Shown: positions 26,830-36,041, numbered from the stretch's first letter. The stretch is 64,000 bases of DNA from Candidatus Thermokryptus mobilis (GCF_900070205.1 NZ_FAOO01000009.1:1-64000), one strand, 5' to 3'. Program-made: numbers and translations. The notes: generated by a model not told the origin, from the sequence alone.

Positions 26830-27401
26830 TTTCCACTTGATGTAAGTTTCATCGCCTTTTTTGCGTTCAATTCCGCAAGTATTTTCGCTGCTTGTCTTCT
26901 TTGCATATTTAAAATTATCTCAAGCGCTTCATCATCCGGCATATTTTCAAGTATTTTAGCAGCTGCTCCCGGTTCCATTGCTTCATAAATTTTTGCAATC
27001 GCCTTAGCCCTATCCGTCTTGCTTTCATTAAGCTTCGCTTGTAATTTCTCAATCATAGCGTCTTTCTTTTGCAATTCCATTTTAACTTGCTGAATTTGTC
27101 TGTAAAGAACGACGACGCTGTCTTTGTATTTTTTCAATTCAATTAAAACCTTGTCTAACTCCTTATTCAAACTGTCAAGTTTATACGCCTCAACATATTC
27201 AAGCCCTATTGAAGTCGTGTCCTCCCAGATAATTCCAGTTGTGTCCTTTTCAATTTTCAACGAATCAACAACTGCAACGGAACTTGGCAACGGTCTAAAA
27301 AGTTGTGGATAAACTTTTGAAAGAACATACATCCCCTCAAATATCGTCACAAATGAAAATGTGAAGCCGAGTATGTATCCGAGAATTGTTTTTTCCTCCA
27401 T
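26826..27401 (-). CDS. motE: MotE-like flagellar chaperone (MgtE-N fold)
   Basis: This 191-residue protein has one membrane helix (about 8-30, LGYILGFTFSFVTIFEGMYV). A proline-rich stretch and a coiled coil (about 70-140, ELDKVLIELKKYKDSVVVLY and later KKDAMIEKLQAKL) follow. The C-terminal domain is MgtE-N/MotE-like (YEAMEPGAAAKILENMPDDE, then ALEIILNMQRRQAAKILAEL). MotE acts as a chaperone or link for MotC and the stator. It sits between fliJ and fliK, the usual location. Confidence 0.82.
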   Translation of the reverse strand: MEEKTILGYILGFTFSFVTIFEGMYVLSKVYPQLFRPLPSSVAVVDSLKIEKDTTGIIWEDTTSIGLEYVEAYKLDSLNKELDKVLIELKKYKDSVVVLYRQIQQVKMELQKKDAMIEKLQAKLNESKTDRAKAIAKIYEAMEPGAAAKILENMPDDEALEIILNMQRRQAAKILAELNAKKAMKLTSSGK

Positions 27402-27406
27402 GTATC

Positions 27407-27835
27407 CTACTTGTTTAAAGTTGTCCTTTGAGATATAGCATCAAGGGATAACTGCTCTTTCTTTTGTGTTTCTTTTAAAATGTTGTTGATGAATTTTTCC
27501 TTTAACTTTTCCATCATCTTTTTGTCTTGATTTACCTTAACGAGCTCACCTCTCTTCTTCTCCTCCTCTTTCAAAAATTTTTCAAGCGTTGTTCTCTGCG
27601 TCTCCACTTGTTTGGCTAAAGAGTTCAAATACGCATATTGAATTTGAAGGTCAAGCACTTTGATTTTATCTTCAACTTCCAAATCTTCCATTTGCTTTTC
27701 CTTTTGGGCTTCAAGGTCTTCTAATACTTTTTCGGCATTCTCGCGAATTACTTTAATTTCAAAGAGGTCTCTTTTATGCTTCTTTTCCTGTAATTGACGA
27801 ACTTTTAAAACCGGGTCAAGTTTAAAACGAGCCAT
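27407..27835 (-). CDS. fliJ: Flagellar export chaperone FliJ
   Basis: This short all-helical coiled-coil protein (142 residues) begins MARFKLDPVLKVRQLQEKKH, the FliJ opening, with charged heptads to the end. FliJ is the central stalk of the FliI ATPase ring and escorts export substrates. It lies seven bases after fliI. Confidence 0.85.
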   Translation of the reverse strand: MARFKLDPVLKVRQLQEKKHKRDLFEIKVIRENAEKVLEDLEAQKEKQMEDLEVEDKIKVLDLQIQYAYLNSLAKQVETQRTTLEKFLKEEEKKRGELVKVNQDKKMMEKLKEKFINNILKETQKKEQLSLDAISQRTTLNK

Positions 27836-27842
27836 TTTAACC

Positions 27843-29165
27843 TCAAATTAAATTTGCAAGTTCAATTAAACGATTAACCGAGTCCTCAAACTCTGCTTTT
27901 TCCCTCATATCCTGTCTCAAAAATTCTCTTATTTTGTCAATCATTTGAATTGATTTGTCAATTTTCGGATTACTTCCACGCACATAAGCGCCAATGTTTA
28001 TCAAATCCTCGGCTTCTCTATATGTTGCGAGCAAGTCAATTATCTTTTCCGCCGATTTGCGATGTTTTTCGGAAACTATATCTGGCATCAAACGGCTTAT
28101 GCTTTCAAGCGGGTCAATAGCTGGGTAATGTCCCATGTTCGCAAGTTTTCTTGAAAGCACAATATGCCCATCAAGTATTGCCCTTGTGGAATCAGCTATT
28201 GGTTCAGTTAGGTCATCACCTTCAACAAGGACTGTGTAAAGAGCAGTAATGCTTCCCTTTAATGATGTTCCAGCTCTTTCAACGAGTTTGGGCAACAAAG
28301 CGAAAACAGACGGCGTATAACCTTTCGTTGTCGGTGGCTCCCCTATAGCAAGCCCCACCTCACGCTGTGCCATTGCAACACGCGTTAAGGAATCCATCAT
28401 AAACATAACATCAAGACCTTGGTCTCTGAAGTACTCGGCTATTGTGATAGCAACAAGCGCTGACTTAACTCTTATAAGCGGTGGTTTATCACTCGTTGCA
28501 ACGACAACTACACTTTTTGAAAGCCCACTCTCACCAAGTTCTTTTTCAATAAAGTCCCTTACTTCCCTACCCCTTTCACCTATCAAAGCAATGACATTTA
28601 CATCTGCGCTTGTATTTCTCGCTATCATGCCCATCAATGTGCTTTTACCAACACCACTCCCAGCAAAAATCCCAATCCTTTGACCTTTGCCGCATGTCAA
28701 AAGTGCGTCTATCGCTCTTATCCCTGTAGCAAGTGCCTCTGTTATCCTTTTCCTTTCAAGTGGTTCTGGTGGCTGATTGTAAATTGACCTTATTTCCTCA
28801 GCTTCAATCCACCCTTTCCCATCAATGGGGCGACCAAGTCCATCTATTACCCTCCCAAGAAGTTTTTTACCAACTGGAACCGAAAAAGATTTCCCGCTTG
28901 CCACTATTTCACTCCCTGGGCTAATTCTATTTATATCGCCAAGCGCCATTGAAAGAACGCGATTATTTTTAAAGCCAACAACCTCAGCAAGGCAAATCGT
29001 CTCGTCATCCCGTGACTTTATACTGCAAACTTCTCCAAGCGATGCGGAAGGACCAATTGATTCAATCACAAGTCCTATAACCTGCGTGACCCTACCATTG
29101 ACTTTGATAAGGTCAAGATGTTCAAGCCGATCAAGATATTTTTTTATCCTTGCCTCAAGGTTCAT
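27843..29165 (-). CDS. fliI: Flagellum-specific ATPase FliI
   Basis: This F1-beta-like ATPase of the flagellar type III export apparatus has 440 residues. Walker A is GIFAGSGVGKSTLMGM, Walker B lies at DVMFMMDSLTRVAMAQREVG, and the nucleotide-binding GERGREVRDFIEKELGE region is present. The start ATG overlaps the fliH stop (ATGA). Confidence 0.95.
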   Translation of the reverse strand: MNLEARIKKYLDRLEHLDLIKVNGRVTQVIGLVIESIGPSASLGEVCSIKSRDDETICLAEVVGFKNNRVLSMALGDINRISPGSEIVASGKSFSVPVGKKLLGRVIDGLGRPIDGKGWIEAEEIRSIYNQPPEPLERKRITEALATGIRAIDALLTCGKGQRIGIFAGSGVGKSTLMGMIARNTSADVNVIALIGERGREVRDFIEKELGESGLSKSVVVVATSDKPPLIRVKSALVAITIAEYFRDQGLDVMFMMDSLTRVAMAQREVGLAIGEPPTTKGYTPSVFALLPKLVERAGTSLKGSITALYTVLVEGDDLTEPIADSTRAILDGHIVLSRKLANMGHYPAIDPLESISRLMPDIVSEKHRKSAEKIIDLLATYREAEDLINIGAYVRGSNPKIDKSIQMIDKIREFLRQDMREKAEFEDSVNRLIELANLI

Positions 29166-29875
29166 TTTTGCTCAAGCATCTCAATAAGTGAATTTTCTAT
29201 AAGTGAAAATTGCGTGCCTAAACGCACATCAACATTTCCAAGGTCACTTTCAATTATACATCCACCCCTTTCAATCCCAGGGTCTGCCTCTATTATCACA
29301 TCCCCGCTTGAATCAATCATCTGTAAAATTTCCGGCTTTAACTCCCTTATCAACCTTTCATCTTCGGGATTCACCCTCAACTTGATTTTTTCAACGCCTA
29401 TGACTCTCTTAACAGCTTCCCTTACCTGATTCACAACGAAATCATCATCCTTTTCAATTTCCCGTTTAACTATTTTCTTTGCTATCTCAAGCGCAAGCGA
29501 AAGGATAAGCTTTTCAATTTTTTGTTCCAATCCGCTCATCTCATTGTAAAAATTTTTCAGAATTTGCTCAAAAAGTTGAACATGCTCATTCAGTTCAACC
29601 CCCAATTCATCTCGTAAAAATTTTTCAGCTTCTTGAAAACCGCGCCTATACGCTTCATTTAACTTCACCTCGTATTCTTTCCTCAACTCTTCAATTATCT
29701 TCTCAACATCCACTTTTTCAACATCCCGCGAAATTTTTTCCTCTTCAATTTTTAAATCATCATGTGAACTCACAACTTGTTCAACGATATTGCTTTCATT
29801 CTTCTCAATCTCAAGTTCCTCAAACAAAAAATTCTCGCTTAAACGAAAATTTTTTATAACCCTTTTAGTAAACAA
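29162..29875 (-). CDS. fliH: Flagellar assembly protein FliH
   Basis: FliH is a stator-like regulator that anchors FliI at the export gate. It has the coiled-coil pattern of the family (EKIIEELRKEYEVKLNEAYR, then RGFQEAEKFLRDELGVEL). The C-terminal V/F-type ATPase E-subunit-like domain ends with DPGIERGGCIIESDLGNVDV. The start is placed at TTG 29875, which overlaps the fliG stop by 11 bases and follows a GGGGAGGTGA ribosome site. The frame is open to 29926, but that would need an unusually long overlap. Confidence 0.87.
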   Translation of the reverse strand: MFTKRVIKNFRLSENFLFEELEIEKNESNIVEQVVSSHDDLKIEEEKISRDVEKVDVEKIIEELRKEYEVKLNEAYRRGFQEAEKFLRDELGVELNEHVQLFEQILKNFYNEMSGLEQKIEKLILSLALEIAKKIVKREIEKDDDFVVNQVREAVKRVIGVEKIKLRVNPEDERLIRELKPEILQMIDSSGDVIIEADPGIERGGCIIESDLGNVDVRLGTQFSLIENSLIEMLEQK

Positions 29876-30893
29876 TGTCCTCTTCACCTCCCCTTCCTGC
29901 GATGACAATCTCTTGATTTTCCTCAAGTCGCTTGATCACCTCAACTATTCTCATCTGCGCTGCTTCCACCTCGCGCAACCTTACAGGTCCCATGTATTGA
30001 ATTTCCTCTTGCAACATAGCAGCAGCTCTTTCGGACATATTTTTGAAAATTTTCTCCCGTATCTTCTGATCCGCTCCTTTAAGGGCAAGTGCGAGGTCTT
30101 TTCTATCAACTTCGCGCAAAATCCTTTGTATGCTTCTATCATCAATGTAAATGATGTCTTCAAACAGGAACATCAAGCGTTTTATTTCCGTGGCAAGGTC
30201 AGGGTCTTGCTCCTCTATCCTTTGCAAAAGCTCCCTTGCCTCTTGAGAACCAACCTTGTTAAGTATAGCTGCAACGGTTCTTGCCCCGCCGGTTGCGCTT
30301 ACCTCTTGGCTTAAAGATGTCTCCGCCATGGAATCAACTACACCTTCAATTTCAGTTAAAATCGCCGGCGAAATTTTGCCAAGCTTCGCAATTCTATAAA
30401 TAACATCAACGCGCAAATCCTCTGGAAGTTGATTTATAACTTTCGCCGCTTGTTCAAGAGGAAGATGTGAAAGTATTAAAGCGATCGTCTGAGGGTGTTC
30501 CTTCTGAAGGAAATTCGCAAGTTGCTGTGCATCCGCCTTCTTCAAAGCTGAAAAACCCTTTATCTGCGTCATGCTATGAACCTTCTCAACTATCTCACTT
30601 GCCCTCTGAGGACCTAGCGACTTCTCAAGTAATGTCTTGGCATAATCAAAACCACCAACTATGATATACTCCTGCGCCTTCATCATCTGAAAAAATTCCT
30701 CAATCACAGCAGAAACAACTGAAGAAGAAACCCCCTCAAGCGACGATATCTCTATTGCAAGTTGCTCCATCTCTTGAGGTTCAAGATGTCTGAAAACTTT
30801 TGAAGCTGTTTCAACATCAAGTGCAAGAAGTAGTATCGCCGCTTTTTGTTTGCCTGTTAAGTTCTCGTATTTTAAACTCACCGCCTTTGCCAT
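29865..30893 (-). CDS. fliG: Flagellar motor switch protein FliG
   Basis: This rotor protein couples stator torque to FliF. It has normal FliG length (342 residues from ATG 30893). Visible signatures are LTGKQKAAILLLALDVETAS, LPLEQAAKVINQLPEDLRVD, FLFEDIIYIDDRSIQRILRE and KIREKIFKNMSERAAAMLQE. The GAGGAGA ribosome site before MAKAVSLKY decides the start over an upstream in-frame candidate at 30920. It overlaps the end of fliF, as is common. Confidence 0.96.
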   Translation of the reverse strand: MAKAVSLKYENLTGKQKAAILLLALDVETASKVFRHLEPQEMEQLAIEISSLEGVSSSVVSAVIEEFFQMMKAQEYIIVGGFDYAKTLLEKSLGPQRASEIVEKVHSMTQIKGFSALKKADAQQLANFLQKEHPQTIALILSHLPLEQAAKVINQLPEDLRVDVIYRIAKLGKISPAILTEIEGVVDSMAETSLSQEVSATGGARTVAAILNKVGSQEARELLQRIEEQDPDLATEIKRLMFLFEDIIYIDDRSIQRILREVDRKDLALALKGADQKIREKIFKNMSERAAAMLQEEIQYMGPVRLREVEAAQMRIVEVIKRLEENQEIVIAGRGGEEDIVY

Positions 30894-32455
30894 TTCGGTT
30901 TCTCCTCTTCTAATAGCCAAACTTTGACCAACCTCGTCGCTTGTTCAGAGTTTTCCCTGATATATTCCGTCACCTTCTCTTTTATCTGTTCTTTTCTGAC
31001 AAGCTCAAGCTCTAACTCTTCCTCAGAGGGTTTCACTTCTTCAACCGCAAGGGTTTCAGGCCCTTCAAGCTGTGTTTGAGGAGCAACGGGCGGGAACTCC
31101 TTCACCTCTACTTCCGGAATTTCTCTCCTAACCCTTAACCTCCCAAGAAGCATAAAAATAAGAACAATTGACAACAAAATCGCAAGCCCTATGATAATTT
31201 TCTCAACAAGTTCTCTCCATGATTCCTTCGGCGTCTCCCGATAAACAAATTCCATCTCACCCCCGACCGATTCAAATGGGATATTCACAACAGAGACCTG
31301 ATCATTTCTATCTGGGTTGAAACCAACGGCGTTTTTAACTATCTGTGTAAGCTTCTCAATTTGTTGCTCATCCCTTGGGATATACTCAACTTTTTTAACC
31401 CCACCAACATCATTGACTTTATAAGTCCCATTGACAAGCACAGCAACCGAAAGCCGTTTTATATTTCCAACCCCTTCAACTATCCGTTGAAGCGTGCGTG
31501 TAACCTCATAGTTCGTTATAGTGTTATTCTTTTGCGAACTCGTAGTTAAAAAAGTTGAATCAACGGAACTGCTTCTTTCCTGAATCGTCTGCTCGCTTCT
31601 AACAACCGTTTTGTCGGGGTCATACTCTTCCATGGTTTTCTCAACCTGAGTGAAGTTAAGCTCAACATCAACCCTAACCATTGAATTTCCAGGTCCAAGG
31701 ACACCATCAAGCAAACTTTGAACTTTATCCGAAAGATATTGTTCAACATTTTTCTTTAATTCATATTGCTTTGAGCTTATCTTTGCAATTGGATCAGATT
31801 CTGAATCTTCCGAAAGAAGTCGCCCCCTGGAATCAAGGATTGTGACATTCCTTGGCTCAAGCCCCTCAACGCTGTTTGCAACAAGATAAGCGATGCTTTG
31901 AACATTTTCCCTGGTCAATTTAGCCCCTTGCTTGAGCTTCAAAATCACAGATGCGGTCGGCTCTTTTTGATCCTCCTTGAAAAGCGCTTTCTCAGGGATA
32001 ACGATATGAACCCTTGCAGCTTCAACACCATCAAGCTGTAAAATTGTCCTCGCAAGCTCGCCTTCAAGCGCCCTTTTGTAGTTTATTTTTTGGACGAAAT
32101 CTGAAACACCGATATTCCCTTTATCAAAAATCTCATACCCAACGATACTTGAATTAGGCAAACCCTCTCCAGCCAATTGAAGCCGCAACTCATATACATT
32201 TTGCTTCGGCACAAGTATAGTCCGACCATCATCTTTTAACTTGTACTCAATCTTTCTCTCCTTCAACTTTTCAATTATCTTACTTGCGTCCCCGGGCTCA
32301 AGGTTTGAAAATAAAACCGCATATTCTGGCTCACGAACCCAGGAAATCAAAACCAAGAAAACAACAAGGCAAACAAGAACAGAACCAACGAGAATTATTT
32401 TCCTTATGTTGCTTAACCCTTTCCAAAATTCTTTTATCTGATTGAGCGAGTTCAT
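30878..32455 (-). CDS. fliF: Flagellar MS-ring protein FliF
   Basis: FliF forms the membrane ring on which the flagellum is built. It has a first helix (about 20-42), the YscJ-like domain (VLFSNLEPGDASKIIEKLKE, then GRTILVPKQNVYELRLQLAG) and a second helix (about 427-450, IIIGLAILLSIVLIFMLLGR). The C-terminal FliG-binding tail (YIRENSEQATRLVKVWLLEE) ends 15 bases inside fliG. The ATG at 32455 is preferred over the TTG one codon upstream. Length (525) is normal. Confidence 0.95.
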   Translation of the reverse strand: MNSLNQIKEFWKGLSNIRKIILVGSVLVCLVVFLVLISWVREPEYAVLFSNLEPGDASKIIEKLKERKIEYKLKDDGRTILVPKQNVYELRLQLAGEGLPNSSIVGYEIFDKGNIGVSDFVQKINYKRALEGELARTILQLDGVEAARVHIVIPEKALFKEDQKEPTASVILKLKQGAKLTRENVQSIAYLVANSVEGLEPRNVTILDSRGRLLSEDSESDPIAKISSKQYELKKNVEQYLSDKVQSLLDGVLGPGNSMVRVDVELNFTQVEKTMEEYDPDKTVVRSEQTIQERSSSVDSTFLTTSSQKNNTITNYEVTRTLQRIVEGVGNIKRLSVAVLVNGTYKVNDVGGVKKVEYIPRDEQQIEKLTQIVKNAVGFNPDRNDQVSVVNIPFESVGGEMEFVYRETPKESWRELVEKIIIGLAILLSIVLIFMLLGRLRVRREIPEVEVKEFPPVAPQTQLEGPETLAVEEVKPSEEELELELVRKEQIKEKVTEYIRENSEQATRLVKVWLLEEEKPKWQRR

Positions 32456-32474
32456 CAATTTCTAAAAAATTTTT

Positions 32475-32771
32475 TTAAACCTGTAAACGCATCAATTCCT
32501 TATACGCCTCAAGCATCTTGTTCCTAACCTCCATTAAAAGCTCAAAACTCGTCTTTGCCTTTTCAACAGCTATCATCACATCATGTATATCGTTTATTTC
32601 ACCGGTAATCGCTTTTTCAACGGCTTCCCCTGCCTCAAGCTGAAGTTCATTCACATCTTTGATAAATTCCTTCAATACTTGCTGAAAACTTTGAACGCTC
32701 TCCCTTACCCTCTCGCTCGCTTTTATACCCGCGATTTCACCTGAACTTAGGGAGTTTATCGCCTTGATCAT
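32475..32771 (-). CDS. fliE: Flagellar hook-basal body protein FliE
   Basis: FliE joins the MS ring to the rod. The 98-residue helical protein has the family end FELLMEVRNKMLEAYKELMRLQV and the VQSFQQVLKEFIKDVNELQL segment. It lies between orf66 and fliF, three bases after orf66. Confidence 0.93.
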   Translation of the reverse strand: MIKAINSLSSGEIAGIKASERVRESVQSFQQVLKEFIKDVNELQLEAGEAVEKAITGEINDIHDVMIAVEKAKTSFELLMEVRNKMLEAYKELMRLQV

Positions 32772-32774
32772 ACA

Positions 32775-32975
32775 TCAAACCCTTTTGTTGATGAATTTCC
32801 CTGTATCAAAAATTTGACGCCCATTTGAATCGTAATAACTTCTTATCTCTTCAACCTTCTCATTAAAAACACTTTCAAAGTATTCCATCTCCTCCTTCGT
32901 CAATACATCTACCGGGCGTTCAACCTTCAGATTCTCCAAAAACACGAAAAAATTATTTACACTCTCAACTCTCAT
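32775..32975 (-). CDS. Hypothetical 66-aa protein between flgC and fliE
   Basis: I recognise no family. It is a soluble, charged peptide (MRVESVNNFFVFLENLKVER, then EEMEYFESVFNEKVEEIRSYY). Its ATG overlaps the flgC stop (ATGA) and fliE starts three bases after its stop. In most bacteria flgC is followed directly by fliE, so this is an extra gene in a tightly coupled place, perhaps a rod-assembly factor. Confidence 0.7.
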   Translation of the reverse strand: MRVESVNNFFVFLENLKVERPVDVLTKEEMEYFESVFNEKVEEIRSYYDSNGRQIFDTGKFINKRV

Positions 32976-33469
32976 ATCTCCAAAGCATCCTTTGCTATGT
33001 TTTTTGAAGCGTTAAAAGCGGTGACATTTGCCTCGTAAGCTCTCGTTGCGGAAATCATATCAACCATCTCAACAATTATATTGACATTCGGCATATGAAC
33101 ATATCCATTTTCATCCGCATCCGGATGTTCGGGGTTATAGACGAGCCGTTCAGGGGAGTCATCCTCAACAATCTCAGCTCTTACACCACTGATGGGAGCT
33201 TCGTCTTCAAAAAATTCAATCCCACCAACTGAAAAATGCTTTTCATCAGTTATCTTAAGCCCTATGGTTTCATTTCTTAAAGCAACCTGGAAACTTCCCT
33301 CAGGCGAAGCCCTCATCACAACTATTTTCCTTTTATACGGCGTTCCGTTTTCGGTCCTCGTCGTCTCAACATTTGCAATGTTTTCGGCTATCGCTGTCAT
33401 CCTCTTCCTTTGAGCGCTTAATCCCATTGCACTTATGTTAAATGAAGCAAAAATTTTTTCAATCTTCAT
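32972..33469 (-). CDS. flgC: Flagellar basal-body rod protein FlgC
   Basis: This proximal rod subunit of 165 residues has the N-terminal rod motif (FNISAMGLSAQRKRMTAIAE, then NIANVETTRTENGTPYKRKI) and the C-terminal motif (MVDMISATRAYEANVTAFNA). It overlaps flgB by four bases (ATGA). Confidence 0.96.
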   Translation of the reverse strand: MKIEKIFASFNISAMGLSAQRKRMTAIAENIANVETTRTENGTPYKRKIVVMRASPEGSFQVALRNETIGLKITDEKHFSVGGIEFFEDEAPISGVRAEIVEDDSPERLVYNPEHPDADENGYVHMPNVNIIVEMVDMISATRAYEANVTAFNASKNIAKDALEI

Positions 33470-33897
33470 ACGCCACCTCCCTTTATTGCTTTTTGAATTC
33501 CCCTGAACGACTCACCTATTAACTTAACCGCAAGCTTATACCTTATCTGATTCTTTGCAAGTTCAGCCATCTCATAATCAATGTCAACATTGTTGACACC
33601 GCTTGCCAACGGGTCTGAATTAAAAGCTGGCTTTTCTTGAACAACCTCTGCATTGACCTCGCCGATTTCCTTAGCCCCTATCTGAAAATGTTTTTCATCT
33701 GTCCTCAAACCTTTTATAAATTCACCACCCAAACTTTTCCTCAACTCCTCTTCAAAATTAACATCCATTCTTCTATACCCTATCGTCGTTATATTCGCAA
33801 TGTTTGATGCCAAAACTCTCTGTCTTAGCGAGTAGGCATCAAGCGCCTTTTCAAGTAGGGGAATTTTTGTCCCGTTGAAAAGAAAAACCTTCAACAT
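33466..33897 (-). CDS. flgB: Flagellar basal-body rod protein FlgB
   Basis: This proximal rod subunit of 143 residues carries KALDAYSLRQRVLASNIANI followed by TTIGYRRMDVNFEEEL and ends in the helical YEMAELAKNQIRYKLAVKLI motif. It lies 14 bases after the 44-residue orf, with an AAAGGTGGG ribosome site. Confidence 0.95.
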   Translation of the reverse strand: MLKVFLFNGTKIPLLEKALDAYSLRQRVLASNIANITTIGYRRMDVNFEEELRKSLGGEFIKGLRTDEKHFQIGAKEIGEVNAEVVQEKPAFNSDPLASGVNNVDIDYEMAELAKNQIRYKLAVKLIGESFRGIQKAIKGGGV

Positions 33898-33911
33898 CTT
33901 AACCCACCTTT

Positions 33912-34046
33912 TTATTGCGCATAAAGTTCAAAGCGAATTTCATCATCTTCAAAATCCTGTCTCCGCTTTCGGCTCATCAAGAAAGCAGCGATTAACACTC
34001 CAAGCAAACCAAAAACAAGAAAAATTTTCCTCATCAGTGCCAACAT
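33912..34046 (-). CDS. Small membrane protein (44 aa), first gene of the flagellar operon
   Basis: The minus-strand ATG at 34046 opens 44 codons: a hydrophobic helix (about 6-23, RKIFLVFGLLGVLIAAFLM), a basic stop-transfer SRKRRQ and an acidic tail DFEDDEIRFELYAQ. The stop lies 14 bases before flgB. A promoter ends 31 bases upstream, so the frame is at the very start of the operon transcript. Another ATG four codons in is possible. No clear ribosome site is seen. The topology suggests an inner-membrane peptide; alternatively it could act as a leader whose translation feeds flgB. Family unknown. Confidence 0.5.
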   Translation of the reverse strand: MLALMRKIFLVFGLLGVLIAAFLMSRKRRQDFEDDEIRFELYAQ

Positions 34047-34076
34047 CAAATTTGTTTTTGCATAAATCTCATAAAA

Positions 34077-34105
34077 ATATTAAAGCAAAATAAATGCCAT
34101 CTCAA
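34077..34105 (-). promoter_or_regulatory. Sigma-70-like promoter of the 12-kb flagellar operon
   Basis: On the minus strand TTGAGA (34105-34100), 17 bases and TAATAT (34082-34077) precede the 44-residue orf by about 30 bases. I found no sigma-28 or sigma-54 (GG-N10-GC) signature here. The rest of 34106-34321 is AT-rich and shows no gene or clear hairpin. Confidence 0.55.
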
Positions 34106-34321
34106 AGTCTCCACCACAAAACAAAAAATTTATCAAAATCTAAAATCCACCTGACCAATATCATACAACTGCTGGACAATATTAAACACAGACATTTCTA
34201 TTTATGCATCTGATTTGACAAACCTTTGATATACCGTTTGATGACCAAAATTAAATCCGCATTTTGCTAAAAAACATCAAAATTGATAAATTTTTACAAA
34301 ATAACTCAGCATATGTGTAAA

Positions 34322-35374
34322 ATGAAGAAGGTATCACTAAAAGGGTTGACGTTACCTGAGCTTGAAAATTTTGTCGTTGAACTCGGCTGGGAAAAATATC
34401 GCGCAAGACAAATTTTTAAATGGTTATACAACAAGCAAATAGATGACCTCTCAAAGATGACCGATCTTCCGAAAAGCTATAAGGAGAAACTTGCACAATC
34501 TGTTGATATAAACGAGCTGAAGCTTTTAACATTTGAAAGGTCTGATTGCGATGGCACGATAAAACTTTTATTTGAACTAAAAGATGGTGAAAAAATAGAA
34601 AGTGTCCTTATCCCTGATCAATCGCGACTAACATTGTGCATCTCAACCCAGGTTGGTTGCCCGATTGATTGTAAGTTCTGCGCCACAGGAGCTATGGGCT
34701 TTATGAGAAACCTCACCGCCGGCGAAATAGTTGATCAAGTGATTCAATCACAAAAAATTTCTGAAAGAAGGATAACCAACATCGTCTTTATGGGAATGGG
34801 GGAACCACTCTTAAACCTTAAAAATCTTTTAAAGGCAATTGACATCATAACAAGCAATGACGGCATAAGAATCGGCTCAAGAAAAATCACTATCTCAACG
34901 GTTGGTCTGCCAGATAAAATCAAGGAATTGGCTGATGCGGGGAGAAAGGTTAAACTTGCCATATCGCTTCACACACTCAACGAAGACCTCAGGAAGAAAC
35001 TCATCCCAATAGCAAACCGATACCCAATTCAATCAATAATTGAAGCGGTCAAGTATTACTACAACAAAATCGGACTTCGCATAACATACGAATATATACT
35101 CTTTGAAGGGCTTAACGATACGGACGAGGATGTAAAAAAACTAGTTGAACTTGCTAAAATAGTTCCCTGTAAAATAAATATACTTAAATTTCACCCTGTT
35201 GACTTCATAAGGAAAGACCCGATATTAAAAAATCTCAAACCCTCAAAACGACTTGAAGAATTCGCTCAAAGGTTAAGGGAAAATAATCTAACTGTCTTCA
35301 TCCGAAGCAATGCCGGGGAAGACATAAAAGCTGCTTGCGGTCAATTAGCTATCTTAACCGAAATTCAAAATTAA
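34322..35374 (+). CDS. rlmN: 23S rRNA / tRNA adenine-C2 methyltransferase RlmN
   Basis: This radical-SAM enzyme methylates A2503 of 23S rRNA and A37 of some tRNAs. The cluster motif CPIDCKFCATGAMGF gives CxxxCxxC. The conserved NIVFMGMGEPLLNLKN, SISLHTLNEDLRKKLIP-like region and the C-terminal RSNAGEDIKAACGQL, with one catalytic cysteine, are present. The other lies in the hinge loop. The start is uncertain. ATG 34322 (MKKVSLKGLTLPELE) fits homologues best; ATG 34313 and TTG 34283 are in frame. Confidence 0.93.
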   Translation: MKKVSLKGLTLPELENFVVELGWEKYRARQIFKWLYNKQIDDLSKMTDLPKSYKEKLAQSVDINELKLLTFERSDCDGTIKLLFELKDGEKIESVLIPDQSRLTLCISTQVGCPIDCKFCATGAMGFMRNLTAGEIVDQVIQSQKISERRITNIVFMGMGEPLLNLKNLLKAIDIITSNDGIRIGSRKITISTVGLPDKIKELADAGRKVKLAISLHTLNEDLRKKLIPIANRYPIQSIIEAVKYYYNKIGLRITYEYILFEGLNDTDEDVKKLVELAKIVPCKINILKFHPVDFIRKDPILKNLKPSKRLEEFAQRLRENNLTVFIRSNAGEDIKAACGQLAILTEIQN

Positions 35375-35390
35375 AAAGGGAAACCTCAAA

Positions 35391-36041
35391 ATGCGTCTCA
35401 TCCTCTTTGGTCCGCCCGGAGTTGGAAAGGGAACCCAAGCCCAAATCCTTTCTCAAAAACTTAACATCCCACATATATCAACTGGGGATATACTTCGCGA
35501 AGCGGTAAAAAATCAAACAGAACTCGGGCTTAAAGCAAAATCGTTTATGGACAAAGGTGAACTCGTCCCGGATGATGTGATGATAGGTATAATAAAAGAG
35601 GTGCTCTCATCCGAAAAATGCAAAAGCGGTTTTATACTTGATGGTTTCCCCAGAACGATAAACCAAGCAAAGGCGCTTGATGAAATTTTTGATGAGCTTA
35701 ACATAAAACTTGACTATGTCATAAGCATTGAGGTTGATGACGACGAAATAATTAAACGCCTAACAAATCGGCGCACTTGCAGAAATTGCGGGGCTGTTTA
35801 CAATTTGCTTATTGATCATATCCCAGAAGATAATAAATGCCCAAGGTGCGGTGGCGAACTTTATCAAAGAAGCGATGATAACCCGGATGTCATAAAAAAC
35901 AGATTGAAAGTTTACAGGGAATCAACCCAAATACTACTTGAATATTATGACAAAAAAAACATCTTGAAAAAAATAAATGGCGTCGGAGAGATAAACCACA
36001 TAACTAAACTAATCCTTCAAAGCATCGGAGTTAAAGATTAG
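35391..36041 (+). CDS. adk: Adenylate kinase (zinc-LID type)
   Basis: The enzyme equilibrates ATP + AMP with 2 ADP. The P-loop FGPPGVGKGTQA, AMP-site ISTGDILREAV and DGFPRTINQAKA motifs are clear. The LID carries four cysteines (CRNCGAVYN and CPRCGGELYQR), a structural zinc site usual in Gram-positives and thermophiles. Length 216 is normal. It lies 17 bases after rlmN. Confidence 0.96.
   Translation: MRLILFGPPGVGKGTQAQILSQKLNIPHISTGDILREAVKNQTELGLKAKSFMDKGELVPDDVMIGIIKEVLSSEKCKSGFILDGFPRTINQAKALDEIFDELNIKLDYVISIEVDDDEIIKRLTNRRTCRNCGAVYNLLIDHIPEDNKCPRCGGELYQRSDDNPDVIKNRLKVYRESTQILLEYYDKKNILKKINGVGEINHITKLILQSIGVKD

Noticed and set aside
33875-34093. 72-codon plus-strand open frame opposite the start of the flagellar operon
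   Set aside because: It overlaps the flgB start region and the 44-residue peptide; its sequence is their antisense reading and has no ribosome site.
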